Positions 8,014 through 18,215 of a DNA stretch of 64,000 nucleotides are shown piece by piece; the first letter of the stretch is position 1, and each line of letters opens with the position of its first letter. Location of the stretch: contig NZ_AEEB01000003.1 of NCBI RefSeq assembly GCF_000179775.1, positions 806,001-870,000 of the forward strand, given 5' to 3'. Below the pieces are notes generated by a model. That model saw only the letters and a list, made by a program, of their open reading frames with translations. It was not told the DNA's origin and ran no database searches. This DNA is from Ahrensia sp. R2A130 (GTDB lineage: Bacteria > Pseudomonadota > Alphaproteobacteria > Rhizobiales > Rhizobiaceae). The position numbers were made by a program, and so were the translations under genes.

Positions 8014-9080
8014 GAGCTTGCCAACCAGTCAGCAAAAGCATTTGCGACGCTATCAACATGGGAGTCATCAATATCGAGATGGCATACCAACCGCATCACA
8101 CGGTCCCGCCCCGAAGGTTCCGAAACCACAAGACCAAGTTCACGCATATGCGCTGATAAAGGCACGGTTCGTTCAGCCGGAATTTTCAGCCAGATCATGT
8201 TCGTTTCCACCGATGCGAGGTCGATTTCAACACCATCCAGTTGGGAAAGACGTTCGGCAAGTTGCTTGGCCCTGGCATGGTCGTCAGCGAGGCGTCTCAC
8301 GTTGTTTTCCAGAGCGTATAGACCGCAGGCGGCCAGAACTCCGGACTGCCGCAGCCCTCCGCCCAGCATTTTGCGCGCCCTCTTAGCCCTTATAATGAAA
8401 TCAGTTGGGCCGCACAGGACGGATCCCACGGGCGCACCCAAACCCTTCGACAGGCAGAGTGAAACAGTGTCCATGTGCTCAACAAGTTCAGCAGCGCTGC
8501 GGTTTGACGCGACGACCGCATTCATCAACCGCGCGCCATCGAGATGGACGGAAAGCTCGTGATCGTGAGCAATAGTGGCCACCTCCTCAATCTGCGCTTG
8601 GTCGACCACCTGCCCGTTGAACGTGTTCTCCATGCAAACCAAACGTGAGATTGCAAAGTGGGAATCGTCAGGATTGATGGCATCGCGCACGTCATCCGGG
8701 TTCAACGCACCATTGGCTTGTGGCGTCAGGTGGCGCGGTGAGATACCGCCCAAAACGGCTGCTCCACCCGCTTCATATTTTGCAATGTGATAGCCAACAC
8801 CACCGATGTATTCTTCGCCTCTACCGCAATGGGCCAGAAGCGCAGCAAGATTGGATTGCGTGCCTGACGCGACGAACATTCCGGCAGGCTTACCAAGCAG
8901 GTCGGCAGCTTTTTCTTCAAGCGCGCGAACCGTCGGATCATCTCCGTAAACGTCATCACCCACCTCCGCTTCTGCCATTGCTTGTCGCATGTCAGCAGAT
9001 GGGCGCGTGACCGTATCGCTGCGAAAATCAGCAATCGGCGCGGTCTCGGACGAAGATCGTATGGCGGCGTATTGGTTCAT
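8010..9080 (-). CDS. ltaE: Low-specificity threonine aldolase-like PLP enzyme
   Basis: A 356-residue fold-type I PLP enzyme. The N-terminal FRSDTVTRPS and GDDVYGDDPT motifs, His98 in the YHIAKYE stretch that stacks on the cofactor, DGAR (181-184) and the Schiff-base lysine K212 in SLCLSKGLGAP match threonine aldolases. These cleave L-threonine or other beta-hydroxy amino acids to glycine and an aldehyde. It follows the di-haem peroxidase gene by five bases and overlaps the SDR gene, so the three are co-expressed. The natural substrate may be a different beta-hydroxy amino acid. Confidence 0.9.
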   Translation of the reverse strand: MNQYAAIRSSSETAPIADFRSDTVTRPSADMRQAMAEAEVGDDVYGDDPTVRALEEKAADLLGKPAGMFVASGTQSNLAALLAHCGRGEEYIGGVGYHIAKYEAGGAAVLGGISPRHLTPQANGALNPDDVRDAINPDDSHFAISRLVCMENTFNGQVVDQAQIEEVATIAHDHELSVHLDGARLMNAVVASNRSAAELVEHMDTVSLCLSKGLGAPVGSVLCGPTDFIIRAKRARKMLGGGLRQSGVLAACGLYALENNVRRLADDHARAKQLAERLSQLDGVEIDLASVETNMIWLKIPAERTVPLSAHMRELGLVVSEPSGRDRVMRLVCHLDIDDSHVDSVANAFADWLASS

Positions 9081-9085
9081 TGCGT

Positions 9086-10339
9086 TCAGTCCAATGCGAG
9101 ATTGCTGGGCACGTCTGCAGGTTTTCCCAAACGGCCAGAAAGGCTTCGTTCATCCGTCAGACTTTCGAGAAAGGCCATCAGGTCGTCAATCTCGGATTGC
9201 GTAAGCTGAACACTTGGCATGTCGTGGGTTACCAGTATTTCTGTAGCAAGAACTTCCGCGGCTTGATCTTTCTCGCGCTGCGCCAACCATTGCCGCATAC
9301 CCGCATCTGGCGCGATGTGGTCCTCGACATAGCTTCGCAGCACCTCATGACTGCCAGCGAAACCGTAAGGTGCAGTGGCATTGATGTTACGCAGTGAAAT
9401 GGTACGGCGACGATGTCTGTCCTGCGGCAATCCTGTTACATCAGACCTATCGCGATGAAAGTCTCGTTCGTTCAACGGTTGATCGAACCGCCATGGCGGT
9501 GACGCGCTATTGTGGAACGCGTGATCAGTCTGAAAGCGCCCCTTATGGCAGCTTGAACATTGCGCCTTGCCTTCGAACAATTTCAGTCCACGCTGTTGTT
9601 CTGAATTCAACGCGGTTTGGTCACCTGCCAGCCAACTGTCGTAAGGCGCGCGATCAGCACGCCATTCATGCGCAACGAACGCGCCGATAGCGTTACCCAC
9701 ATGATGGATGCGAAGCTCTTTGAGGCTTTTGACATCTGGATAAGCGGCTAAAACCGGCGCTTCATAACCGGGTAAATCATGCAGCCTATCGACCAACGCA
9801 TCCCATATTGCAGAGTGCCCTCTTTGCGCAGCATCGCGCACATCGCTATCAACACTCCCCACCAATTCATCGCCAGTCACAGCGGGAAACAGCGCTTGAG
9901 CTGCAAGTGGGTCACGAAGCATCTCTGGCAGATTTTCGCTCGCAGGTGTCGAAATGGTCCCGTCCGTTTGCAGCTGAACGCGTCCGTCGAAAAATAGCGT
10001 GTAAAATTCTGCATAGCCGAGATTGAACAATGCAGGCGCGTGTTTGGCGGAAGGTTTCAGCGCGTCGTAAAGTGGCAAACCGCCGACTGCCAATTCATCA
10101 CCAGCAAGCGGCGAGGCAAATCCATTCGAAGACGCACGGTCGTGATTGTGGCAAGTAGCGCAAGACACGCGATAACTGCCGGACAGAACGCGGTCGTAGA
10201 ACAGCAAGCGCCCTAGCTGGATTTCAGCATCCGTAGTCGGCAATAAGGTGTCACCGGAGGACGGCAGTTCTGCGCTAACAGCAAGTGTCACCGGCAGTGC
10301 AAAACAAGCGGAAAGCAGCGCAGCAATCACCTTCTGCAT
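9086..10339 (-). CDS. Di-haem cytochrome c peroxidase / MauG-family protein
   Basis: About 417 residues from the preferred ATG at 10339; this start gives a clean signal peptide (KVIAALLSACFALPVTLAVSA) and has GGAGG upstream inside the end of the PhzF gene. Two haem c sites, CATCH (60-64) and CSSCH (261-265), and the two-lobed layout identify the bacterial di-haem peroxidase superfamily, which acts in the periplasm either as H2O2-reducing peroxidase or, in MauG-like members, as a protein- or substrate-modifying oxidase. The location within an operon of cytoplasmic amino-acid enzymes is unusual. No dedicated electron donor gene is next to it. Confidence 0.88.
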   Translation of the reverse strand: MQKVIAALLSACFALPVTLAVSAELPSSGDTLLPTTDAEIQLGRLLFYDRVLSGSYRVSCATCHNHDRASSNGFASPLAGDELAVGGLPLYDALKPSAKHAPALFNLGYAEFYTLFFDGRVQLQTDGTISTPASENLPEMLRDPLAAQALFPAVTGDELVGSVDSDVRDAAQRGHSAIWDALVDRLHDLPGYEAPVLAAYPDVKSLKELRIHHVGNAIGAFVAHEWRADRAPYDSWLAGDQTALNSEQQRGLKLFEGKAQCSSCHKGRFQTDHAFHNSASPPWRFDQPLNERDFHRDRSDVTGLPQDRHRRRTISLRNINATAPYGFAGSHEVLRSYVEDHIAPDAGMRQWLAQREKDQAAEVLATEILVTHDMPSVQLTQSEIDDLMAFLESLTDERSLSGRLGKPADVPSNLALD

Positions 10340-10343
10340 TCGC

Positions 10344-11258
10344 TTAAACCTCCAGCACACCACCGCCGAAACGCACTGCATAACCGCCAATCCGGGCACT
10401 CGTCATCGTCCTGTTTTCAACGTCGATTTCAAGTCGGATGATGGACGGGCGACCCATCTGAAAACCCTGTTCGATGTTGAACACCTGCGATCCGTCACGC
10501 GGTCGGTCGAATTTCATAATGACACCAGCAAATGAGGACACGGCCGAGCCTGTCGCTGCGTCTTCTGCAATCCCGCTCCCCGGCGCGAACATGCGGGCCT
10601 GAAAATGGCTGTCGTGGTTCACCGTATCGCGGCAGTAAACATAGACGCCGTCGTGATCGGGATAGGCCGTGATTTTAGACCAGAGCTCGGGGATAAGCTT
10701 CACGCGATCCAGCACGCCACGGTCTCTCACCGGAACGAACTCATAGGGCAACCCGCCGTTAAACTCACTCGTTTCGTGGTTTTCAAAGCCCACCTCGTGT
10801 GGACCAATGGAAAGAGCAGCGGCTACCGCATCCTTGTCCGGTCCATGTCCGGAAGAGCTCGCCAAAACCGGCACGTCAAATTCTGCAAACGCGCCAATAT
10901 CATCGAAACGCACACCACAGCGCACGGGCCCGACATTTTCCTCCAGCACAACAATACCCTGCCCCACTTGCTCCATACCGCGTTCGCGCGCGACGGCGAT
11001 GGCCGCGCCCACCGTCGGATGGCCAGCAAAGGGCAATTCGCGGGCCGGTGTATAAATGCGGACTTTAGCGGAATGTGCCGCGTCTTCCGCCTCGAACAGA
11101 AACACAGTTTCCGAGAAGCCGAACTCCTTCGCAATCGCCTGCATCTTCTCTTTGTCCAGACCCTTGCTGTCGAAAACAACACCGAGCTGGTTGCCGCCCA
11201 TGACAACGGCTGAAAACACATCGTAAATTGCGAAACGGCGGCCCCTATTATCGTTCAT
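10344..11258 (-). CDS. PhzF family isomerase
   Basis: About 304 residues from ATG 11258, chosen because GAGGA lies at the right distance and homologues start near this point. It shows the PhzF pattern: FAIYDVFSAVVMGGNQLGVV, Glu50 in GFSETVFL as the likely catalytic acid, ARELPFAGHPTVG (72-84), and a late GSGIAEDAATGSA motif. The fold is related to diaminopimelate epimerase. PhzF itself acts in phenazine synthesis, but no other phenazine genes are here, so this is a family member of unknown substrate. It lies 16 bases after the antiporter gene and 4 before the di-haem protein. Confidence 0.88.
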   Translation of the reverse strand: MNDNRGRRFAIYDVFSAVVMGGNQLGVVFDSKGLDKEKMQAIAKEFGFSETVFLFEAEDAAHSAKVRIYTPARELPFAGHPTVGAAIAVARERGMEQVGQGIVVLEENVGPVRCGVRFDDIGAFAEFDVPVLASSSGHGPDKDAVAAALSIGPHEVGFENHETSEFNGGLPYEFVPVRDRGVLDRVKLIPELWSKITAYPDHDGVYVYCRDTVNHDSHFQARMFAPGSGIAEDAATGSAVSSFAGVIMKFDRPRDGSQVFNIEQGFQMGRPSIIRLEIDVENRTMTSARIGGYAVRFGGGVLEV

Positions 11259-11274
11259 GTCATTTCCTCGATGG

Positions 11275-12537
11275 CTAGATAAGCGTCGGATCAACAGTGC
11301 GATTAACGACCGCTTTAACGGTCAGCCCTTGCACGATGATCGAGAACAGCACGACCGCATAGGTGCACGCCAGCAGTAACGGTTTGTGAGTCACGGCTGG
11401 CAGCGACAATGCTAAGGCCACAGATACACCGCCCCGCAACCCACCCCACGTCAGGACCGGTATCGCGCCGGCCTCGAAATTTTGGCGAATGGACAAGAAC
11501 ATGATCGGGGTAGAAACCGCGATGAAGCGCGCGGCGAGAACCAGCGGAATGGTGGCAGCCGCAACCCAGGCGAAACCGGGATCGAGAGAAATGATAAGAA
11601 CCTCCAGCCCGATAAGCAGAAAGAGAACCGAGTTCAGGATTTCATCGATCAGCTCCCAGAAGCTGAACATAGAGACTCTGGTATGGTCGCTCTTGGCCAT
11701 GTCGGCACCACGGTTGCCCACTAGCAGGCCGGCTACAACGACGGCGATTGGTCCTGAAAGATGAAGCCGAAGCGCGATGGCGTAAGTCGCCGCAACAATG
11801 CCTAGCGTTAGCAGAATTTCCAGCATGTGCTCATCAATAGTGGACATAGCTTTGTAAGCGATCCAACCGGTTACAGCACCCAACACGGCGCCGCCAAGCG
11901 CTTCCACGACGAAGAGTTCACCTACCTGTAGCACTGTTACTTCGGTGGAGCCTGTTGATGTCGCAATGGTCAGCAGAATTGCAAAAAGGACGACGCCAAC
12001 GCCATCATTGAACAGGCTTTCACCGGCGATCTTGGCTTCCAATGCTTCAGGCACATTGATGGATTTCAACAGGCTGAGAACGGCAACAGGGTCTGTGGGC
12101 GAGATGAGCGCGCCAAAAACGAGGCACCAGATAAGCGGAACCTCAAAGCCGAACAGCGATGACAGATACCAGAAGCCTACGCCCACTATGAAGGTCGACA
12201 AAACAACGCCTACAGTTGCCATCAAGCCGATGGCCCACGCTTGGCTGCGCAGGAACGAGAAATCCACATGCAACGCACCCGCAAACAGCAGGAAGGCGAG
12301 CATTCCTTCCATCACGGTTGCATAAAAATCGATCTGGCCAATGGCACCCTGCAACGTGCTGGTGATGCCGAGCGATGGGACAACGCTTTCCAAACCCAAC
12401 AGCGCGACGGAAGAGATTAGCGCCATGACGAGCAACCCAATCGTGTGGGGAAGCTTCAGCACTGTATGGTTGAACCAGCCAAAGAATCCCGAAAGCGCCA
12501 AAAGCAAAGCGGCGATTTCAAAAAGGGAAAGGGTCAT
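11275..12537 (-). CDS. CPA1 family Na+(K+)/H+ antiporter
   Basis: A 420-residue protein with about 12 membrane segments. It contains LLFAGALHVD, SPTDPVAVLSLLK (146-158) and the ion-binding pair Asn177-Asp178 in ESLFNDGVGVVLF, which mark the CPA1 branch (NhaP/NhaG-like). It exchanges protons for sodium or potassium at the inner membrane. It appears to lead a five-gene run with PhzF, di-haem peroxidase, threonine aldolase and SDR genes, an arrangement not explained by ion homeostasis alone. It has no large C-terminal regulatory tail. Confidence 0.9.
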   Translation of the reverse strand: MTLSLFEIAALLLALSGFFGWFNHTVLKLPHTIGLLVMALISSVALLGLESVVPSLGITSTLQGAIGQIDFYATVMEGMLAFLLFAGALHVDFSFLRSQAWAIGLMATVGVVLSTFIVGVGFWYLSSLFGFEVPLIWCLVFGALISPTDPVAVLSLLKSINVPEALEAKIAGESLFNDGVGVVLFAILLTIATSTGSTEVTVLQVGELFVVEALGGAVLGAVTGWIAYKAMSTIDEHMLEILLTLGIVAATYAIALRLHLSGPIAVVVAGLLVGNRGADMAKSDHTRVSMFSFWELIDEILNSVLFLLIGLEVLIISLDPGFAWVAAATIPLVLAARFIAVSTPIMFLSIRQNFEAGAIPVLTWGGLRGGVSVALALSLPAVTHKPLLLACTYAVVLFSIIVQGLTVKAVVNRTVDPTLI

Positions 12538-12597
12538 GTTCGTCTCCTGATGGCGACCGGCTGTTTGCCGACTCGGCCAAACTGCGGAAGGGAGACA

Positions 12598-13740
12598 TCA
12601 CACCATGTCGAGACTGACAACAACCGGACAATGATCGGACGCCTTGGGCCGGTCCCAACCCGTGCGCGGATACCGCTCAACCTCTTGGTCGGGCGGAAAC
12701 ACTGTCCGATATGGCTGCCCATTACGGATGATGTCTGGCACAGCCTTTGCATTGCCCTTTGCAAGTCGCGGCGATGCCAACAGATAGTCCAACTGCACCA
12801 GATGGCGCGTGGGTCGCTCCTGCGGCAGGCGGGCTGAGGCTGACTTGCCGTTAGCGTAAAACAACGTCCATCGATCATCTTGTGCACGTCGATCCACGAG
12901 ATTGATCGCAAAACCATCATCCAGAAGCGGCGCGCTACCGTGGGTCTCTTCCGCGATCCAGTCGAAGCTGTGCCCAGCGGCTTTATCACCAGTGATGGCG
13001 AGACGAGCGGCGTAGTCATTCAGGTCACCGCAGACCATCCAGCGCATATCCGCTGCACGTTCTGCACCAAATCTATCTTCGATGATGCGCTTCACACCTG
13101 CAGCCTCCGCTTGCCGAACGGGCATGGTGAAGTCGCGTCCCGTCAGCCCACCACGCGGCCCACCCATAGATTTGAAATGGGCCACGAAAACGGTGAAATG
13201 TTTGCCACCGACTTTTAGGTTCACCTCAAGGCAATCGCGGCGAAAAAGCCGGGTGTCTTTTTCAAACCCCAATTCGATAAGTCGCGGCGTCAGCACCTCA
13301 AGGTCAGCCATAGTTCGACCTGCATGGCTTTTGACCGAACGTATTTCGATCTCTTCACCGTCTGCCGTCTTCTCACGCGCCATGATAGCCACATCAATGC
13401 CACGCCCGTCATTGCCCTGCCGCCATTCCTTTTGTGGGTAGTCCAGACCTGTCATAGGCAGCAGATAGTTGCGCTCGAACGCCTCCAGCGTCGCCAGATC
13501 TTCGACCTCCTGCAAGCAGATGATGTCGGCGCGGCAATCTGCAATAGCCAGCGCGGTCATCTGACGGGCATCATCCTCATGAGATACGACCCTCGCCTGC
13601 TCCAAAGCACGAAACTGCGCCTCGGTTTCAATTTCGCGAAGGGTCAAGGATCGGTCGCGGCGCCCCTCCCGCTTCCAACCGGAAAAATCGAACCGCGCCA
13701 TAAGGTTCTCAGCGTTGAAGGTGGCGATGCGTAAGCTCAT
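12598..13740 (-). CDS. Endonuclease/exonuclease/phosphatase (EEP) family protein
   Basis: A 380-residue EEP-fold protein. Motifs are IATFNAENL near the start, the metal-binding glutamate in CLQEVEDLATLEAF, the CGDLNDYA motif and the C-terminal SDHCPVVVSL with catalytic Asp-His. There is no signal peptide. Family members cleave phosphodiesters in nucleic acids, lipids or inositol phosphates, so the substrate is undefined. It ends 60 bases before the antiporter gene on the same strand and could be in the same transcript. Confidence 0.88.
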   Translation of the reverse strand: MSLRIATFNAENLMARFDFSGWKREGRRDRSLTLREIETEAQFRALEQARVVSHEDDARQMTALAIADCRADIICLQEVEDLATLEAFERNYLLPMTGLDYPQKEWRQGNDGRGIDVAIMAREKTADGEEIEIRSVKSHAGRTMADLEVLTPRLIELGFEKDTRLFRRDCLEVNLKVGGKHFTVFVAHFKSMGGPRGGLTGRDFTMPVRQAEAAGVKRIIEDRFGAERAADMRWMVCGDLNDYAARLAITGDKAAGHSFDWIAEETHGSAPLLDDGFAINLVDRRAQDDRWTLFYANGKSASARLPQERPTRHLVQLDYLLASPRLAKGNAKAVPDIIRNGQPYRTVFPPDQEVERYPRTGWDRPKASDHCPVVVSLDMV

Positions 13741-13935
13741 GTAAAACCCCTACACAGCTTGCCCTAACGTGTCACAAACTCGCCCTTACAATTAACGATT
13801 TGTTATGAAATGCTATCCGCCAAGCGCAGTTTTGCGCTTGAGTAAGGCGCGTAGGCTGGTGATGCGGCTGGCCGCACCTTGAGCAGAGCAGGACCGGGGC
13901 AAGTGCCGCCGGTTGCAAATTCAAGGAGAAGACCA

Positions 13936-14394
13936 ATGAAACGACTATTTACACTGGCGATTGCAGCGATTGCTGCCTTCACCATCGGCGCAACCACCGT
14001 TACGCCATCAGCGGAAGCAGGAAAGCGTGAACGCCGCATCGCAGCAGGCATCTTTATTGGCGCTGTAGCAGGCGCTGTTATTGCAGACCGCTCCTATCGC
14101 CGTAGCCACAAACGCTACCGTCACGGGCGCCACTATCGCTCCGGTCGGCATTATCGTTCAGGCAGACACTACGCGCCACGGCGCTATTACCGCAGTTCCC
14201 GCAGGCATTATCGCGAGCCGCGCTACTATGCACCACGTCGTTATCGCCGTGTGTATTACGAGCGTCCGCGCTACGTTGCGCCGCGTCGCCATTATCGCGG
14301 TCGCCACGCACGTTGCGCTGCCAAGTATCGCAGCTACAACCCGCGCACAGGTCTGTACCTCGCATATAGCGGCCACTACCGCCGCTGCGGCTAG
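13936..14394 (+). CDS. BA14K family exported protein, Arg/Tyr/His-rich
   Basis: A 152-residue protein starting at ATG 13936, preceded by the ribosome site AAGGAGA. It has a signal peptide ending near SAEAG, a short glycine/alanine membrane-like stretch (AAGIFIGAVAGAVIA), then a low-complexity segment of repeated HYR, RSGRHY and YYR units. The C-terminus CAAKYRSYNPRTG...C matches the BA14K domain, named after a Brucella immunoreactive protein and common in rhizobia; its role is thought to lie in the cell envelope. The very basic middle may bind polyanions such as lipopolysaccharide. A hairpin terminator follows. Confidence 0.82.
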   Translation: MKRLFTLAIAAIAAFTIGATTVTPSAEAGKRERRIAAGIFIGAVAGAVIADRSYRRSHKRYRHGRHYRSGRHYRSGRHYAPRRYYRSSRRHYREPRYYAPRRYRRVYYERPRYVAPRRHYRGRHARCAAKYRSYNPRTGLYLAYSGHYRRCG

Positions 14395-14420
14395 ACATAG
14401 CGAAACACCAAAACGAAAAA

Positions 14421-14444
14421 GGCCCGCTTACGCGGGCCTTTTTT
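14421..14444. terminator. Rho-independent terminator after BA14K gene
   Basis: The stem GGCCCGC (14421-14427)/GCGGGCC (14432-14438) is followed by TTTTTT and preceded by AAAAA, so it can stop transcription from both the BA14K gene (+) and ilvC (-). Confidence 0.85.
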
Positions 14445-14467
14445 GTGATTTGCGTCAGCAGCTAAGG

Positions 14468-14497
14468 ACCGGGTTGCTCTTATAAGAACAACCCGGT
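14468..14497 (-). terminator. Long hairpin after ilvC
   Basis: ACCGGGTTG (14468-14476) pairs with CAACCCGGT (14489-14497), with further TCTT/AAGA pairing inside. It lies just after the ilvC stop codon. It lacks a T-run and may act with the following hairpin or protect the 3' end. Confidence 0.55.
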
Positions 14498-14504
14498 TGA
14501 TGCT

Positions 14505-15608
<1,104 letters not shown>

Positions 15609-15648
15609 TTAGCGTTGCCGCGCAGCAAAGGCAACGAATGTGGCGCTG

Positions 15649-16389
15649 TCAGTGCCCGCAAGCTGAAAGAAAACGCTTCACAGTGGCCGACATTCCAAAT
15701 TCCAGCGCATCTGCGGTCAATCCGTGGCCGATAGAAACCTCGAACAGATCCGGAATTCGCGCAACGAGAGGCGGCAGATTGGCCACGGTCAAATCATGCC
15801 CGGCGTGGGTGCCAAGACCGACCTCCCGCGCAGCATCCGCAGTCGCTTGCAAAGCATCCAGCTCGCGCTCCGCAGCCGATGGACTGTCATAGGTCGCAGC
15901 ATAAGGTCCGGTGTATAGCTCAATCCGGTCTGCACCAGTATCTGCCGCCCATTTCACGCCCTCCGGGTCCGCATCTGCAAACAGCGCCACGCGAAATCCG
16001 CTAGACTTCAAACGCGCCACGATCGGTGCAAGCATGTTGTGGTTCGCCTTGAAGTCCCAGCCGTGGTCAGACGTTGCCTGCGAAGGATCATCAGGAACCA
16101 GAGTTACCTGCTCCGGGGCGTTTGTATCGCAAAGGTCTAGAAAATCGTCGGTCGGATAGCCCTCGATATTGAACTCGGCTTTCGGAAATTCATCATCAAT
16201 CAGCGCGCGTAAATCCGGCAAATCGGAAAAGCGAATGTGGCGCTCGTCAGGGCGGGGGTGCACCGTCAGACCATGAGCCCCGTTCTCCAAAGCAATACGC
16301 CCGATACCAACAACCGATGGCCACGGCAGATCGCGACGATTGCGCAATTGTGCAACAGCGTTGAGATTGACGGAGAGAGCGACTGCCAT
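15649..16389 (-). CDS. pdxJ: Pyridoxine 5'-phosphate synthase
   Basis: A 246-residue TIM-barrel enzyme that condenses 1-deoxyxylulose 5-phosphate with 3-amino-2-oxopropyl phosphate to form pyridoxine phosphate. Diagnostic stretches are [15 protein letters not shown] at the start, [20 protein letters not shown], the [16 protein letters not shown] strand, [11 protein letters not shown] and the final [16 protein letters not shown] phosphate loop. The product cofactor serves the threonine aldolase encoded nearby, although that is a general need. The gene is divergent from the DUF3445 gene. Confidence 0.96.
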   Translation of the reverse strand: MAVALSVNLNAVAQLRNRRDLPWPSVVGIGRIALENGAHGLTVHPRPDERHIRFSDLPDLRALIDDEFPKAEFNIEGYPTDDFLDLCDTNAPEQVTLVPDDPSQATSDHGWDFKANHNMLAPIVARLKSSGFRVALFADADPEGVKWAADTGADRIELYTGPYAATYDSPSAAERELDALQATADAAREVGLGTHAGHDLTVANLPPLVARIPDLFEVSIGHGLTADALEFGMSATVKRFLSACGH

Positions 16390-16416
16390 ATTGAGTACTC
16401 GCGATTGCGTTCACCG

Positions 16417-17364
16417 ATGAGTAACGCCAGCGGAACAGACCTGCAAACGGAACCATCAACCAACATGCAGAACCACGATGATGCGCCGAACATTCCGCCA
16501 GCAATCGCGCTAGCAACACCATTTGCGATTGGCCTGAAGCCGATTGACGGACAACCGTGGCTGGTGATGGACGAAGACGTCGAACCATTCCGCGCTGAGA
16601 AACTCACCCTGTATGATACAGCGTTTCATGATGTGAATATGGGACGCTCCGATACGCTAGCAGCGCAAGAGGAGGTCGCGCGCCTAATTCGCGATGCACT
16701 TCACCTGATTCCCGCAAGCCCTTGGAAATTCGAAACTTACGGAACTGCGACCAAGGATGGCGAAGTGCGGATAGAGGCCAATCCGTCTCATCCCATTTCA
16801 GCGGCAGCACTTCTCGTTCCTGACGACCTACTACTTATGCGCCGCGAAGAAGACGGCTGGCGATTGGTTGCTGGTTCCCTCGCCTTTCCGTCATCTTGGC
16901 GATTCAAGGACAAGTTCGACAAGACTATGGAGCGCATCCACGAGCCAGTGCCGATTGACGACCGGATGCATTCCCGCATCACCAGAATTTTCGACATGCT
17001 TCGCGCAGATACGCCCCTATGGCGCACCAATTGGTCGCTCGATCCCCACTACAATTTACGTGAGGAAAAGGGGGAGACTCATACCAGCGAGAAAGGCTTG
17101 CCGCCCGGTGGCGAAGCATATCTCCGCACGGAGTTACAGACTTTACACAAACTGCCGGAGAGCGGTGACATTCTCTTCACCGTACGAACCAAATTGCGGC
17201 AGTTGGAGAGATTGAAAGACAACGCGACAGGACGGCAAAATCTCGCCCTCCTCTGCCGTCAGTTTCGCGATATGAGCGATGAGCAACGCCGATATAAAGG
17301 CCTAACGGCAGATGCGGCCCAACTGATAGGCTGGCTGAAAGAACAGGTGGGAGAAACAGCATGA
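16417..17364 (+). CDS. DUF3445 family protein, haem-dependent oxidative N-demethylase-like
   Basis: About 315 residues from ATG 16417; an in-frame opening to 16237 would run into pdxJ, and ATG 16465 is also possible. The body matches DUF3445: PFAIGLKPIDGQPWLVMDE, KFETYGTATKDG..., LVPDDLLLMRREEDGWRLVAGSLAFPSSWR, IHEPVP, and RTNWSLDP. Characterised members bind haem and oxidatively demethylate secondary amines such as dimethylamine (HODM; DmmD of dimethylamine monooxygenase). The usual dmm partner genes are missing; instead the stop overlaps the start of a hydratase-like gene by four bases. The substrate here is unknown. Confidence 0.8.
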   Translation: MSNASGTDLQTEPSTNMQNHDDAPNIPPAIALATPFAIGLKPIDGQPWLVMDEDVEPFRAEKLTLYDTAFHDVNMGRSDTLAAQEEVARLIRDALHLIPASPWKFETYGTATKDGEVRIEANPSHPISAAALLVPDDLLLMRREEDGWRLVAGSLAFPSSWRFKDKFDKTMERIHEPVPIDDRMHSRITRIFDMLRADTPLWRTNWSLDPHYNLREEKGETHTSEKGLPPGGEAYLRTELQTLHKLPESGDILFTVRTKLRQLERLKDNATGRQNLALLCRQFRDMSDEQRRYKGLTADAAQLIGWLKEQVGETA

Positions 17365-18215
17365 GCGAAACCGAAAGAACCATGGATCAAGCGAAATTGC
17401 GCGCATGGATCGGCAAGACCGAAGAAGCCAGCGACACGATTCACGTTGGGCCCGCACGGCTTATGCAGGCGACACTAGACCGCGAACCAAAACTGAAAAC
17501 TGGCGACGAATTGCCCTTGGGCTGGCACCGGTTCTACTTCCCGACGGAAGCACGCAGCAGCGCTTTGGGGCGTGATGGTCATAGCGCCATGGGTGAGTTT
17601 TTGCCACCGGTCGCCCTGCCCCGCCGCATGTGGGCGGGAGGTCGTTTCGATGTCACCTCGCCCGTACTTTTCGGCGAAACAGTTAAGCGCATATCGACGA
17701 TAAAAAATGTGGTGATGAAAGAAGGACGCACCGGTCCGCTTTGTTTCGTGACCGTGGTGCACGACCATCGCGGCGCTGATGGAGCGGGCCGCTTCACAGA
17801 AGAGCAAAGCCTCGTCTTCCGCGAAGACCCCGAGCCAGGCCAGCCTGCACAGCAACCAACTGCACCGCCTGCAAATGCGGTGGTCACCGAGACTATTACG
17901 CCCTCGCCCGTCCAGCTTTTCCGCTACTCGGCGCTCACCTTCAACAGCCACCGCATTCATTATGATGTGGACTATTGCCGCGACGTCGAAGGCTATCCGG
18001 GCTTGATCTTCCACGGCCCGTTTACAGCTACATTGTTGGCTGATCTGGCTGCACGACATGGCAATGGAAAACGAATTTCCAGCTTCGATTATCGTGCAAT
18101 CTCACCGCTCTACGACACGGGACCCTTCAGCATCCATTGGAATGGAACGGACACTGTTTGGGCTGAAACGCCTGATGGCGCATTGGCCATGAAAGCTAAG
18201 GTCGAGTTCGCCTAG
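17361..18215 (+). CDS. MaoC/HTD2-like hydratase (FAS1-like dehydratase domain)
   Basis: A 284-residue double-hotdog protein. The N-terminal half (VGPARLMQATLDR, LPLGWHRFYFP, PRRMWAGGRFDV) matches the FAS1-like/mesaconyl-C4-CoA hydratase N domain, and the C-terminal half has the hydratase-2 motif SALTFNSHRIHYDVDY (Asn/His catalytic dyad) and YPGLIFHGPF. Such enzymes hydrate or dehydrate short enoyl- or itaconyl/mesaconyl-CoA substrates. Start and upstream stop overlap by four bases, implying coupled synthesis with the DUF3445 protein. Its 3' end overlaps the convergent helicase gene by four bases. No CoA-transferase is nearby. Confidence 0.8.
   Translation: MSETERTMDQAKLRAWIGKTEEASDTIHVGPARLMQATLDREPKLKTGDELPLGWHRFYFPTEARSSALGRDGHSAMGEFLPPVALPRRMWAGGRFDVTSPVLFGETVKRISTIKNVVMKEGRTGPLCFVTVVHDHRGADGAGRFTEEQSLVFREDPEPGQPAQQPTAPPANAVVTETITPSPVQLFRYSALTFNSHRIHYDVDYCRDVEGYPGLIFHGPFTATLLADLAARHGNGKRISSFDYRAISPLYDTGPFSIHWNGTDTVWAETPDGALAMKAKVEFA

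Noticed and set aside
14085..14330. Apparent tandem DNA repeats in the BA14K gene
   Set aside because: These are codon repeats for HYR and RSGRHY in one low-complexity protein segment, not a CRISPR array or mobile repeat; the units are irregular.
15613..15634. GTTGCC...GGCAAC inverted repeat between ilvC and pdxJ
   Set aside because: Six-pair stem with a ten-base loop and no T-run; too weak to call a terminator.
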